Source of the DNA: Gracilimonas sp.
GTDB lineage: Bacteria; Bacteroidota; Rhodothermia; Balneolales; Balneolaceae
DNA length: 64,000 bases
Reading direction: 5' to 3'
NCBI RefSeq assembly: GCF_040218225.1
Contig: NZ_JAVJQO010000006.1
Coordinates: forward strand, 310,001-374,000
Shown here: piece by piece, positions 24,188-32,547 of the stretch
How positions within the stretch are numbered: position 1 is the first letter of the stretch
Layout: the number at the start of each line of letters is the position of its first letter
Made by a program: the position numbers and the translations under genes
The notes under the pieces: generated by a model
Databases searched by the model: none
What the model saw: the letters and a program-made list of their open reading frames with translations, nothing else
What the model was told of the DNA's origin: nothing

Positions 24188-25168
24188 TCACATTCTTTGG
24201 AAAATTTTATACAGCTCATCCAATTTCCTCTCCTTCAGATCTTTCAATGAAGTAATTGGTTTTGCTAAATCCAGCCTTTCATTGGCTATTTTATGAACAT
24301 CTTTATTCGAAAACCCCATTTGAGTTGCCTTAGTATATATAGATTTATATGTCTGTTTTCTCCAAGCTTCATTATTTGGTCTCCTTAATGTCTTTCTTTT
24401 AATACCGATTTGTTGACGAAGCCATTTAATAACATCAGGATATTTTTCCTTCGGTATTGTCTTATAGGAAGTGACTTTGAAAGTGTTATAAAGCTTAGAG
24501 TACCACTCGCCATATGAACTACCTTTTCCTGCTTCTTCACTTATTTTAGAAAGAACTCCTACTAATCTTTTAACCTCGAATGCATCTTCTTCAGTAATAT
24601 GTATCTCCGATGGTATTATCTCCTTTCTGATAACTTTTTTATCCGTCTGAATATAATCTCGACCGACTTGAATGTTCCCATCTCCCTTAGCTATTTGCTT
24701 TATATAAGAGTCAGGTTTTTGTTTCATTATTTTTTCAGAAGATTTCAGGTCTGAGGGTTTGCGCTTTTTATTAATAATCGCATCAATATCTGATAAGAGT
24801 TTTTTCTTCATTTCCATTGCAGATAAACCTACTAGATCTAAATACACAATCTGTGAGAGCAACCCTTCTAAGCTACATTCTCTTACACGTATGGGTATGA
24901 GAAATTGAAACTCACCGGTTGGGTCTTTCGCAAAAGCTGCTGCCCATTCCGGTTGTGTAAATTTTGAAGCAAGATAATCCGGAGATAGAACTGCAATCGT
25001 TCGCTTGGCTTTTTTGGCAGCTTCATCCATTTTAAGTACAAAGTTCGATCCAGTGCCAAAGTCCCCTGATTGCATCATGCAAGAATATCCCACCTCCTCT
25101 AGCCAACCCTTTAAGCGTTGGGCCATAAAAGAGTCTTGCTTGTTGTAGCTTATAAAAAAATCGACCAT
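24188..25168 (-). CDS. TIR-domain protein with C-terminal ORF6C-like domain
   Basis: This 326-aa protein starts with a TIR domain (1-135): DFFISYNKQD, LSPDYLASKFTQPEW with the candidate NADase Glu at 74, and LIPIRVRECSLEGLL. A glycine-rich linker, GDGNIQVGRDYIQ (163-174), is a motif seen in bacterial immune proteins. The C-terminal half has an ORF6C-like segment, SKLYNTFKVTSYKTIPKEKY (about 224-243), a DNA-associated fold from phage antirepressors. TIR proteins of this kind often deplete NAD+ during phage defence. The gene is coupled to an unknown 168-aa gene in a mobile island. Confidence 0.82.
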   Translation of the reverse strand: MVDFFISYNKQDSFMAQRLKGWLEEVGYSCMMQSGDFGTGSNFVLKMDEAAKKAKRTIAVLSPDYLASKFTQPEWAAAFAKDPTGEFQFLIPIRVRECSLEGLLSQIVYLDLVGLSAMEMKKKLLSDIDAIINKKRKPSDLKSSEKIMKQKPDSYIKQIAKGDGNIQVGRDYIQTDKKVIRKEIIPSEIHITEEDAFEVKRLVGVLSKISEEAGKGSSYGEWYSKLYNTFKVTSYKTIPKEKYPDVIKWLRQQIGIKRKTLRRPNNEAWRKQTYKSIYTKATQMGFSNKDVHKIANERLDLAKPITSLKDLKERKLDELYKIFQRM

Positions 25169-25244
25169 ATCGAATCTTTTATTTGAGTACTGTTGATATT
25201 TTTGAAAATAAAAATAAGATATCTATAGCTAAAATTGGGAATTC

Positions 25245-25826
25245 TTATTTTCTTACAAAATCTAACAATGATTCATAGTTGTGCACATCAGCAGATCTGA
25301 GAGCTTGTATATAAGCTGTCCTTACATCCCCTTCTTCTAACAAACTCCCTGATCCCCAACTAAATGGCCCTTGATCAAGTGCTTTTTCAAGTAAGACATC
25401 TGTCATTACTCGTGCATGCCGACCGTTACCATTCGGGAATAAATGAATTTGTACAAGCCTGTGATGAAAACGTGTTGCAATTTCATCTGGTGAATAGGTT
25501 TCATGATCTATCCAGTACCGGACATCGTCCAACAATTGTCGAAAATGTATTGGAATTTGCGCCCAATCTACACCGATATTTTTATCCGTTTGGCGATAGT
25601 CACCTGCCCAAGCCCAAACCTTACCAAACATCTCTTCATGAAGCTTTCGAATGAACTCTTCACTCAGATAATCTTTTCGCCGTGTACGATCTAACCAACT
25701 GTAGGCATCGATAATATTCCTTTGCTCCCATTCATTGAGTTCTTCCCGTGTACTGATATGAGGAATGAGAAGTCCTTCCTTCTCATCCTCATCAATTGGA
25801 GTTGCTCCTTCTGGATAATCAAACAT
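25245..25826 (-). CDS. Mobile mystery protein B (Fic/DOC-family toxin)
   Basis: This 193-aa Fic-domain protein has the active-site loop HLFPNGNGRHAR (residues 128-139), fitting HxFx(D/N)GNGR for AMP or nucleotide transfer. It has the typical mobile-mystery-B beginning, DYPEGATPIDEDEKEGLLIPHI, and KVWAWAGDYRQTDKNIGV. The TIGR family is always paired with an HTH protein and is thought to be an addiction module. Its start lies 3 bases after the mystery A stop. No inhibitory (S/T)xxxE(G/N) helix is obvious at the N-terminus, so control may be by the partner. Confidence 0.9.
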   Translation of the reverse strand: MFDYPEGATPIDEDEKEGLLIPHISTREELNEWEQRNIIDAYSWLDRTRRKDYLSEEFIRKLHEEMFGKVWAWAGDYRQTDKNIGVDWAQIPIHFRQLLDDVRYWIDHETYSPDEIATRFHHRLVQIHLFPNGNGRHARVMTDVLLEKALDQGPFSWGSGSLLEEGDVRTAYIQALRSADVHNYESLLDFVRK

Positions 25827-25829
25827 CTA

Positions 25830-26291
25830 CTAATCCCAAAAATTCTTAGGTTCTTCGACCAGAATTTTATCCACCAGATCATTCAGAGCTTCCTCCTGCT
25901 CCTCATCAGAGACTCCCTGAAGCTCTAACTTCATTGAATGGTCTATCCGATTCAATCGCTTTTTGGCAATTTTCAAGGCCTGTTCACGGACTATTTTCTC
26001 AAGGTCTTGTTCTGGCACAAAACCATAGACAAACTTCACCCCTAACCCATCAGCCATTTTCTTCAAGGTTGAGAGTTTTACATCACCATTGACTTCAGCT
26101 TGCTCAATCCTGTAAACCCGTGCCCGGTCAAGGTCAACTCGACTACCTAATTCTTCTAATGTCATGCCCAATCCCTCACGAATAGCATTTATCCATCCGC
26201 CAGAAGGCACCGCCATTTTCAGGAGAGGTTTAAGCTTCTTCAATTTCTTATCAAGCTGTTTGCGTATAAGCTTTTTATCCCAATAGTTCAT
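25830..26291 (-). CDS. Mobile mystery protein A (HTH antitoxin-type regulator)
   Basis: This 153-aa protein has a basic coiled N-terminus (LIRKQLDKKLKKLKPL), then an XRE-type HTH at about 35-95 (MTLEELGSRVDLDRARVYRIEQAE), and a helical acidic tail. The pattern matches mobile mystery protein A, the obligatory upstream partner of the Fic protein that follows. Four evenly spaced 18-bp dyads lie immediately upstream of its start and are its probable operators. Autorepression of the pair is inferred from this layout and from the addiction-module model for the family. Confidence 0.88.
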   Translation of the reverse strand: MNYWDKKLIRKQLDKKLKKLKPLLKMAVPSGGWINAIREGLGMTLEELGSRVDLDRARVYRIEQAEVNGDVKLSTLKKMADGLGVKFVYGFVPEQDLEKIVREQALKIAKKRLNRIDHSMKLELQGVSDEEQEEALNDLVDKILVEEPKNFWD

Positions 26292-26324
26292 AATTGTGCC
26301 TTTTCACTGCATTAAACAGCACTT

Positions 26325-26440
26325 GTTGATATTTATAACAACATAATAGTACCAAACGTTGTCATATATAACAACATAATATACGTTTCGTTGTCATTTT
26401 TAACAACATTTTGGAGTATTGAGTTGTCACCTATGACAAC
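26325..26440 (-). promoter_or_regulatory. Array of four 18-bp operator dyads upstream of mobile mystery A/B
   Basis: Dyads of the form GTTGT-N8-ACAAC begin at 26325, 26358, 26390 and 26423. The last is best (GTTGTCA-N4-TGACAAC); the first is the weakest on its left arm. Start-to-start spacing is 33, 32 and 33 bases, close to three helical turns, so bound repressors would lie on one face of the DNA. They occupy the promoter region of the HTH/Fic pair. Confidence 0.75.
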
Positions 26441-26562
26441 ATCTGTTCATTTATGGGCATATTTGACAATAAAAAGTATCAGATATGAGCACAGGAATAG
26501 CTGAGAGAGTTGAGAGTGGGTAAATGAGAGAAAAGTTTGACCTATGTTGTACCCGAAATAAA

Positions 26563-26585
26563 AAAGGCCGCTAAAAGCGGCCTTT
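26563..26585 (-). terminator. Rho-independent terminator after tRNA-fMet
   Basis: Read on the minus strand, AAAGGCCGC and GCGGCCTTT form a 9-bp stem with a 5-base loop, followed by a run of T. It lies 7 bases beyond the tRNA 3' end. Confidence 0.85.
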
Positions 26586-26591
26586 AAGTAG

Positions 26592-26664
<73 letters not shown>

Positions 26665-26780
26665 GTGAAGGCTTACAATATACGACTAATGTCCTACCGA
26701 TATCAAGAGTTTTTTTAGATTTCTCACTAATCTTTCAGTTTATGATTTTGTAATTTCCGAAAAACAGAATAAAAGAAGTT

Positions 26781-28043
26781 ATGATTGACAGTAAGAAAGC
26801 TATAGAGCTAGAAAACAAATATGGTGCACACAATTACCATCCCCTTCCGGTAGTACTTTCCAAGGGAAAGGGTGTTCACCTGTGGGATCCTGAAGGCAAT
26901 CAATACTATGATTTTCTTTCTGCATATTCGGCCGTAAATCAAGGGCACAGCCACCCTGATATTCTTAAGGCCTTAACTGAACAGGCAAATACATTGAGCC
27001 TGACCTCAAGGGCGTTTTATAACAATGTGCTTGGTGAGTATGAAAAGTATGTGACTGAATATTTTGGTTTTGACAAGGTGCTCCCAATGAACACTGGTGC
27101 GGAAGGCGTTGAGACAGCTATAAAAATATGCCGGAAATGGGCGTATGAAAAAAAGGGAATTCCTGAGGAAGAGGCTCAGATCATAGTTTTAGAAAATAAT
27201 TTTCATGGGCGTACTACAACAGTAATTTCTTTCTCAAATGATCCGGATGCAAGAAAAAATTTCGGGCCATACACACCAGGGTTTATCAAGATTCCATACA
27301 ATGATATTGAAGCACTTGAAGAAGCTCTTAAGCAGCCAAATATAGCCGGCTTGCTGGCCGAGCCAATCCAGGGTGAAGCTGGTGTTGTAGTTCCGGATAA
27401 TGACTACATACCAAAAGCAGCAGCCCTATGTAAAGAAAACAATGTCCTTTTTATAGCCGACGAAATTCAAACAGGTATTGCCCGTACTGGAAGCCTGCTG
27501 GCTGTATGCGGCGACTGCACATGTGAGGGTAATTGTGAACGTCAGTCAACCTATACCAAACCGGACATGCTCATCCTTGGAAAAGCATTATCGGGTGGAG
27601 CATATCCGGTGTCTGCAGTGTTAGCTGATAATCATATTATGGAGGTTATTAAACCAGGCCAGCATGGATCAACTTATGGCGGAAACCCTCTTGCATGTAA
27701 AGTAGCTATTGCCGCCTTGGATGTAGTTCAGAATGAGAAGCTGGCTCAAAATGCCCGCAGCCTGGGAGTACTCTTCCGGGCTGAGATGCAAAAACTTGTG
27801 GATGAGTTTGACTTATTTGTAAAGGTTCGCGGAAAAGGACTTCTGAATGCGGTAGTGATCAACGACTCGCCGGATAGCGATACCGCGTGGAGATTTTGCC
27901 TTTCTTTAAAAGACAATGGTCTCCTTGCCAAACCTACTCATGGAAATATTATTCGCTTTGCTCCGCCTCTTGTTATGACTGAAGAACAGCTCCTGGATTG
28001 TGTTCGCATAATTCGGGAAACGCTTATAAACTTTACGAAATAA
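26781..28043 (+). CDS. rocD: Ornithine--oxo-acid aminotransferase
   Basis: This 420-aa fold-type I PLP enzyme converts ornithine and 2-oxoglutarate to glutamate semialdehyde and glutamate. [41 protein letters not shown] and [19 protein letters not shown] with the PLP Lys are diagnostic of RocD/OAT. A Cys-rich insert ([20 protein letters not shown]) before the PLP Lys is a feature of the Bacteroidota-type enzymes. It lies alone downstream of the tRNA gene and is convergent with the response regulator gene, 5 bases apart. Confidence 0.93.
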   Translation: MIDSKKAIELENKYGAHNYHPLPVVLSKGKGVHLWDPEGNQYYDFLSAYSAVNQGHSHPDILKALTEQANTLSLTSRAFYNNVLGEYEKYVTEYFGFDKVLPMNTGAEGVETAIKICRKWAYEKKGIPEEEAQIIVLENNFHGRTTTVISFSNDPDARKNFGPYTPGFIKIPYNDIEALEEALKQPNIAGLLAEPIQGEAGVVVPDNDYIPKAAALCKENNVLFIADEIQTGIARTGSLLAVCGDCTCEGNCERQSTYTKPDMLILGKALSGGAYPVSAVLADNHIMEVIKPGQHGSTYGGNPLACKVAIAALDVVQNEKLAQNARSLGVLFRAEMQKLVDEFDLFVKVRGKGLLNAVVINDSPDSDTAWRFCLSLKDNGLLAKPTHGNIIRFAPPLVMTEEQLLDCVRIIRETLINFTK

Positions 28044-28048
28044 ATAAA

Positions 28049-28801
28049 CTATACCCCAAGCCAATCTTTTAGTTCGGGGGTTTTATTCCGGCTGATGACG
28101 ATCTCATCTTCAACCGGAGGGGTTAAATTTACCGTTACCTGCCCTTTAAAATAAGGCTCCAGATCTTTAACTGAATTTATGTGGGTGATAAACTGCCGGT
28201 TCAGCCTGAAAAAGACATCCGGATTCAGCATTTCTTCCAGTTCAGTTAATGTGAAGTTAACTATATACTTCTTTTTCTCTTTTGTGACCAACCATACGAG
28301 TTTGTCACTGGCCATGAAATAGGCGATTTCATCAATGTGCAATGGAAATAATTTCCTGCCCAATTTGACTAAAAAACGGTCTTTATAATTGGTCTCATGC
28401 AGTATCTCTTTAGCAAATTTGAAAGCCAGCCCGTCATCAAATGTCTGTTTCATCTTTTGATACTTCTGAAAACCCCTTGCTATATCATCACGTGAAATGG
28501 GCTTAACCAGATAATCTATACTATTCAGCTTAAATGCCTTTAGCGCATATTCATCATAAGCAGTGGTAAATATAATCGGAGTATTAATCTCGATTTTATC
28601 CAGGGTTTCAAAACAAGGACCATCAGCCAGCTCTACATCCATGAAAATCAGATCTAAATCGTGCTTTCGTATTACGGATAAGGCTTCCTCACCGGTTTCC
28701 ACTGCAGCTATAATTTCAGCATCTTCCTGAACTTCTTTTATGTGCTTTGAAATCTGCTTACTTGCAGGAGCCTCATCTTCGCAAACTAGAATCTTCATCA
28801 T
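28049..28801 (-). CDS. LytTR-family response regulator
   Basis: This 250-aa regulator has a receiver domain (1-120) with phosphoacceptor Asp in DLIFMDVELADG, TTAYDEYALKAFKLNSIDYLVKP as the switch and output face, and a LytTR DNA-binding domain (about 148-248) including RFLVKLGRKLFPLHIDEIAYF and FFRLNRQFITHINSV. It is the AlgR/AgrA/LytR type. Its start overlaps the histidine kinase stop (ATGA), so they are a coupled two-component system. The target genes are unknown; the beta-propeller gene upstream is in the same operon. Confidence 0.92.
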   Translation of the reverse strand: MMKILVCEDEAPASKQISKHIKEVQEDAEIIAAVETGEEALSVIRKHDLDLIFMDVELADGPCFETLDKIEINTPIIFTTAYDEYALKAFKLNSIDYLVKPISRDDIARGFQKYQKMKQTFDDGLAFKFAKEILHETNYKDRFLVKLGRKLFPLHIDEIAYFMASDKLVWLVTKEKKKYIVNFTLTELEEMLNPDVFFRLNRQFITHINSVKDLEPYFKGQVTVNLTPPVEDEIVISRNKTPELKDWLGV

Positions 28802-29829
28802 GCAGTCATTTTAATTATAGGTATCTGAACCACAAACTCCAGTTCATTCTTTTTAATATGAACCGGCTTGTCTGTAAAATATTTATACCGGTCAGAAATA
28901 TTCTTCAAACCTACCTCCGTGCTTTTTATAGAACTCTTTTTAGGCTGAAGATTATTTCTCACCTCAAGCTGCTCATCATCAATAACCTTGATCGAAATAT
29001 TTAAAGGATGGCGGGATGATATTTCGTTATGCTTAACTGCATTTTCCACCAATATCTGTAAAGTAGCTGAAGGCACCCTGTAATCTCCATGCCCATTTAC
29101 CGATATGCTGCAAGTGAGTTTTTCATTGAACCGAATTCGAAGCAGAAACAGGTATTTCTTTATGAACTCAATCTCATCCTTTAACAAAACCAGCTCTTCA
29201 TTTTTTTGATTAAGCACATACCTGTAAATGTCACTCAAAGCATCCAAATATCTCTGCGCTAATTTAGGGTCTTCATCAATAAGAGCATTTAATACATTGA
29301 AATTATTAAACAAAAAATGAGGACTTATTTGAGCCTGGAGCACACTTAGACGTGCTTTTGCATTTTCTTTTTCAAGAATCTCGTTCTCCAGTAATGACTT
29401 CTTCCAGTCTTTAATTATAACATCAGCATTCACAAAGGCAGCGATGGACAACGAAAAGCTAAGTGCAAAGAGGTTATACTCAATCATACCCGGAAACCAT
29501 ACACTCATATCCCAAAGCGTTTGGTAGAGCAGAACCATTACAGGGGTAACAATGGCTGGAGTAATCATTGCGGTCAACCCAATTTCAACCCACAACCTTT
29601 GGGGTACTTTTTGCTTCCATGGCAACACTCCTTCCAGCCACTTGCTTTTAAATGTGTGCATTTCGAATAATGCGATCAGAATCAGAAATACAGCTACCGA
29701 GTACTCCAGGTGTGAGTACAAAGTCATATCAGCAAAATCATATCCTCTTATCAAATACAAAAATGTATAGGAAGGCATTGCAAGAATAAGGGAAATAAAG
29801 ATTCTCTTTTTTAAGGTATTAAACCTCAT
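28798..29829 (-). CDS. LytS/YehU-type sensor histidine kinase
   Basis: This 343-aa membrane kinase has about four N-terminal membrane helices (10-30, 36-56, 78-100, 118-140). It has the His_kinase motif LQAQISPHFLFNNFNVLNAL around residue 190, with the phosphorylated His in PHFLFN. A degenerate HATPase domain (LQILVENAVKHN, then VGLKNISDRYKYF) ends it. Such kinases partner with LytTR regulators. It overlaps both neighbours: TAATG with the propeller gene before it and ATGA with the regulator after it. Confidence 0.92.
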   Translation of the reverse strand: MRFNTLKKRIFISLILAMPSYTFLYLIRGYDFADMTLYSHLEYSVAVFLILIALFEMHTFKSKWLEGVLPWKQKVPQRLWVEIGLTAMITPAIVTPVMVLLYQTLWDMSVWFPGMIEYNLFALSFSLSIAAFVNADVIIKDWKKSLLENEILEKENAKARLSVLQAQISPHFLFNNFNVLNALIDEDPKLAQRYLDALSDIYRYVLNQKNEELVLLKDEIEFIKKYLFLLRIRFNEKLTCSISVNGHGDYRVPSATLQILVENAVKHNEISSRHPLNISIKVIDDEQLEVRNNLQPKKSSIKSTEVGLKNISDRYKYFTDKPVHIKKNELEFVVQIPIIKMTA

Positions 29830-31109
29830 TAATTCTGCCCGGTTTTTGTAAGCCTGAAAATTTTCAACTTAGGCCATTCATCAAGTTTTGGTTTATTATC
29901 ATCCCCATAATACCCCCAGGGGCTGTTTCCAATATAGTACAAATCTCCATTTACCCAAGTCCCTAAAGTAGGCTCATTTATATCCTCTCTGGCTTGATCC
30001 GGAAATACCAGTGTTTCAGAATTCCCCAGTCCGTTTTCATTAAGGCTTATTTTAGCTACTCGTTTAGGAATGGTCCCATTCTGCAGGATAATTAGCTTCC
30101 CTCCCTTTTGATAAATTCCATCTCCTCCTCTAAGCCATTCATTTTCATTGATCAGAGGCTTAATCTCTCCTGTATTAATTTCAATTCTAAAGACTCCGGT
30201 AATGTAATCCGATACATATAAAAACCTCTCATCGTCAGACAAAGCCAGCCCCTGCAAATTCCACCACTCATCATGTCTAAAGGCTGCGTTCAATACATCG
30301 TTACGATCAATGGTAAATACTTCAGGATTCTGGCTATCTGTAATAAATATTTTTCCTTTCTCAGTAGTAGTTATATCTCCGAACGTATGTTCACCGTCAG
30401 TTGTATAGCTTGATAATATCTTTTTGCCTGCTTTACTGATCTTCAAAACTGCTGATTTACCCTTGTCTTCTTCTGTATATCCTGAAAACTGAGGCATAGC
30501 AGATGTAGTTACCCATAATACATCTGAGTAAACAGGATCGGCAATTATTCCCATGGCTGACCAAAATCCGAATTCCTTTAAATCCATAAAGGGCTCCAGG
30601 TTCCCTTCTGCTTTTTTGAACCTATAAATCAAGCCCTCTCTGATGTCCGTCAAATAAAAATCGCCGGTATGGTGATCGTAAGCTATACCTTCAGGATGCA
30701 GGCCCGGCTCTTCGAATTCAAAAGCTACCTTACTCGTTTTTACTATTTTCCGATAATCAAGTACCTCTTCATTCAACTTCTTCCATGCATCTGAGCTTTT
30801 CAAAGAGCTAAAATCTGTTGTATCTAATATTTCTGGAGAAGCATAAAAATGTAAAAGAACTTTGAGTGTTTTAAAGGCTTGTTCCGTCTCACTATTCAGC
30901 ATATAACCTTTTGCCAGGTTGTACATAATTACTGGATGATTAGGACGAGCTGAATCAGCCTTCTCCATATTCATCTTAAAAGATTGAACGTCTCCCTTTT
31001 TCAGATCCTCTTGGGCAGTATTATAAAACACAATGTATGATTGTGCTGGTGAATCAACTGTTTGGAGAGTAATTGCAAAGAATATTAAAAGCTTAAGTGA
31101 TTTTGTCAT
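29829..31109 (-). CDS. Exported TPR plus SMP-30/NHL-type beta-propeller protein
   Basis: This 426-aa protein starts with a signal peptide (LKLLIFFAITLQTVDSPAQS). A short TPR-like region (about 45-100, MYNLAKGYMLNSETEQAF) and a six-bladed propeller of SMP-30/NHL type follow, with PEGIAYDHHTGDFYLTDIREGLIY and LYVSDYITGVFRIE. I start it at the ATG at 31109, where the signal begins; a longer reading to 31157 has no support. It resembles periplasmic gluconolactonase-like or ligand-binding propellers. The gene heads the kinase-regulator operon, so it may sense or process the signal of that system. Confidence 0.75.
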   Translation of the reverse strand: MTKSLKLLIFFAITLQTVDSPAQSYIVFYNTAQEDLKKGDVQSFKMNMEKADSARPNHPVIMYNLAKGYMLNSETEQAFKTLKVLLHFYASPEILDTTDFSSLKSSDAWKKLNEEVLDYRKIVKTSKVAFEFEEPGLHPEGIAYDHHTGDFYLTDIREGLIYRFKKAEGNLEPFMDLKEFGFWSAMGIIADPVYSDVLWVTTSAMPQFSGYTEEDKGKSAVLKISKAGKKILSSYTTDGEHTFGDITTTEKGKIFITDSQNPEVFTIDRNDVLNAAFRHDEWWNLQGLALSDDERFLYVSDYITGVFRIEINTGEIKPLINENEWLRGGDGIYQKGGKLIILQNGTIPKRVAKISLNENGLGNSETLVFPDQAREDINEPTLGTWVNGDLYYIGNSPWGYYGDDNKPKLDEWPKLKIFRLTKTGQN

Positions 31110-31298
31110 AAAGTTTTTCAGGATGAAATTGTTACAGGCTGAATTTATAATGCACAAAACTTAAATACGATCTGTTACCTACCTGAGAATAGCGCTTCAT
31201 CCTTTAATAATATCACTTCATTTTCTTTGATGAGCTCGCATTGAACGTATTCGATATTATCTAAACTGTACACCCACAACTTTTTTAGTACAGCAAGA

Positions 31299-32414
31299 AT
31301 GAAGCAAACAATATTTTTCTGGCCCGAGAGATGTTTTCAGTATGTGTTTATCCTCTGCTTTCTTATCGCTTATTCCGGATGTTCCACTCCATTATCAACA
31401 GACAAAAAAGAACCGTCAACAACAAATTGGGATAACCGATTTCGGTTAAATAATGGAATGGTAATTGATGTCTTTATTCCAGAAAATTATACACCAGATT
31501 CCACCTACTCCCTTTTACTTCTGAATGATGGTGAGAATATGTTTGGGGATTTTTCCTGGAACATGGATCAGATTCTTCAAAACCTGATTTCAAGTGGGGA
31601 CATCAGGCCCGTTATTGCTGTAGCTATTCACAGTCGGGGGAAAAGAAACAATTGGTATATACCCTACAATGACCCCTGGATTACATCAAACTGGGGACCA
31701 TACAAACCAAAAGCCCTCAATTATGCGCAAGACATTTTTACCGAGGTGATTCCTTTTATAGACGAAAAGTTCTCCATTGACACCACTGAAGTTGGGATCT
31801 TGGGAGCGTCTCTTGGAGGACTGATCTCTACTTGGATGGGGCTTAATTTTCCTGAAAAAATAAAATATTCAGCCGGGCTATCGGGCTCGCTTTGGGTAGC
31901 TGATTACAGCATTTTCTCTGAGGTAGATGGACCTTATAATTCCGGGCAAAAATTTTGGTTTGATATAGGTACCAACGAATGGAATTATTACATCCCTTTA
32001 TATGCTGAATTAGATCGGAGTGGATTGATGCCGGGCGTACAAAATTTTTATTACGAAGTACCAAACGGAGCTCATTTTATAGAAGATTGGATTCAAAGAA
32101 TCGACCTTCCTTTAAAAGTCTTCTTCAGCACTGATAAAAACCCTGAACCAGTCTCTCTTGAAGTAGTTTTGGAATGTATTCCAAGCCAATCTTCTCCCGG
32201 AAAATATTTCAGAAGAATGAATCCCATAATAACACTCTCTAATCAGGTTAAATATTCACTAGCACATACTGCTTCATACACCCTTTTAAGTGGAGATGCA
32301 GAACTTGGTTCCGAAGGAAGCTTCATAAATAACCCTGACTCTGAAATTGAAATACTGGTTGAGTATAAGACGTTTTCAAAAACAGTTGAAATACCTGTTG
32401 GCTGGTGTAAATAA
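31299..32414 (+). CDS. Esterase D/enterochelin-esterase-like lipoprotein
   Basis: This 371-aa protein has a lipoprotein signal (FILCFLIAYSGC, lipid Cys near 28) and a COG2382/Esterase_PF00756 domain. Signs are LLLNDGENMFGDFSWNMDQIL, IAVAIHSRGKRNNWYIPYNDP and the nucleophile elbow LGASLGGLIS, with an acidic residue in GTNEW and a His in NGAHFIEDW. A C-terminal CBM-like beta domain (about 285-370) follows. It is probably a periplasmic esterase anchored by lipid. It is monocistronic, diverging from the propeller-kinase operon. Confidence 0.82.
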   Translation: MKQTIFFWPERCFQYVFILCFLIAYSGCSTPLSTDKKEPSTTNWDNRFRLNNGMVIDVFIPENYTPDSTYSLLLLNDGENMFGDFSWNMDQILQNLISSGDIRPVIAVAIHSRGKRNNWYIPYNDPWITSNWGPYKPKALNYAQDIFTEVIPFIDEKFSIDTTEVGILGASLGGLISTWMGLNFPEKIKYSAGLSGSLWVADYSIFSEVDGPYNSGQKFWFDIGTNEWNYYIPLYAELDRSGLMPGVQNFYYEVPNGAHFIEDWIQRIDLPLKVFFSTDKNPEPVSLEVVLECIPSQSSPGKYFRRMNPIITLSNQVKYSLAHTASYTLLSGDAELGSEGSFINNPDSEIEILVEYKTFSKTVEIPVGWCK

Positions 32415-32547
32415 CTGTATGTGGTCTAGCACTGATACCCTATCAAAAAAAGGCAATTCTAACTTTAGTGTATTTAAACGCTATTGAGGCAATTCGCTCT
32501 ATTTGGTAGCTTCTGCTAATAGTAAATTTTATGTTAGGAGTTAATAA

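Larger units (their letters stand above)
26292..26591. other. Intergenic region between the mystery A/B pair and tRNA-fMet
   Basis: Apart from the operator array (26325-26440) and a tRNA terminator hairpin (26563-26585), I see no gene in this stretch. The part from 26441 to 26560 contains no repeat or open frame of note. No integrase gene or obvious att duplication of the tRNA 3' end is visible. Confidence 0.5.

Noticed and set aside
26325-26440. CRISPR array
   Set aside because: Regular spacing suggested a short array, but each repeat is an 18-bp dyad with only 14-15 bp between units, no cas gene is near, and operators explain it better.
20640-26591. Prophage
   Set aside because: No capsid, portal, terminase, tail or lysis gene is present; the content fits a small mobile/defence island.
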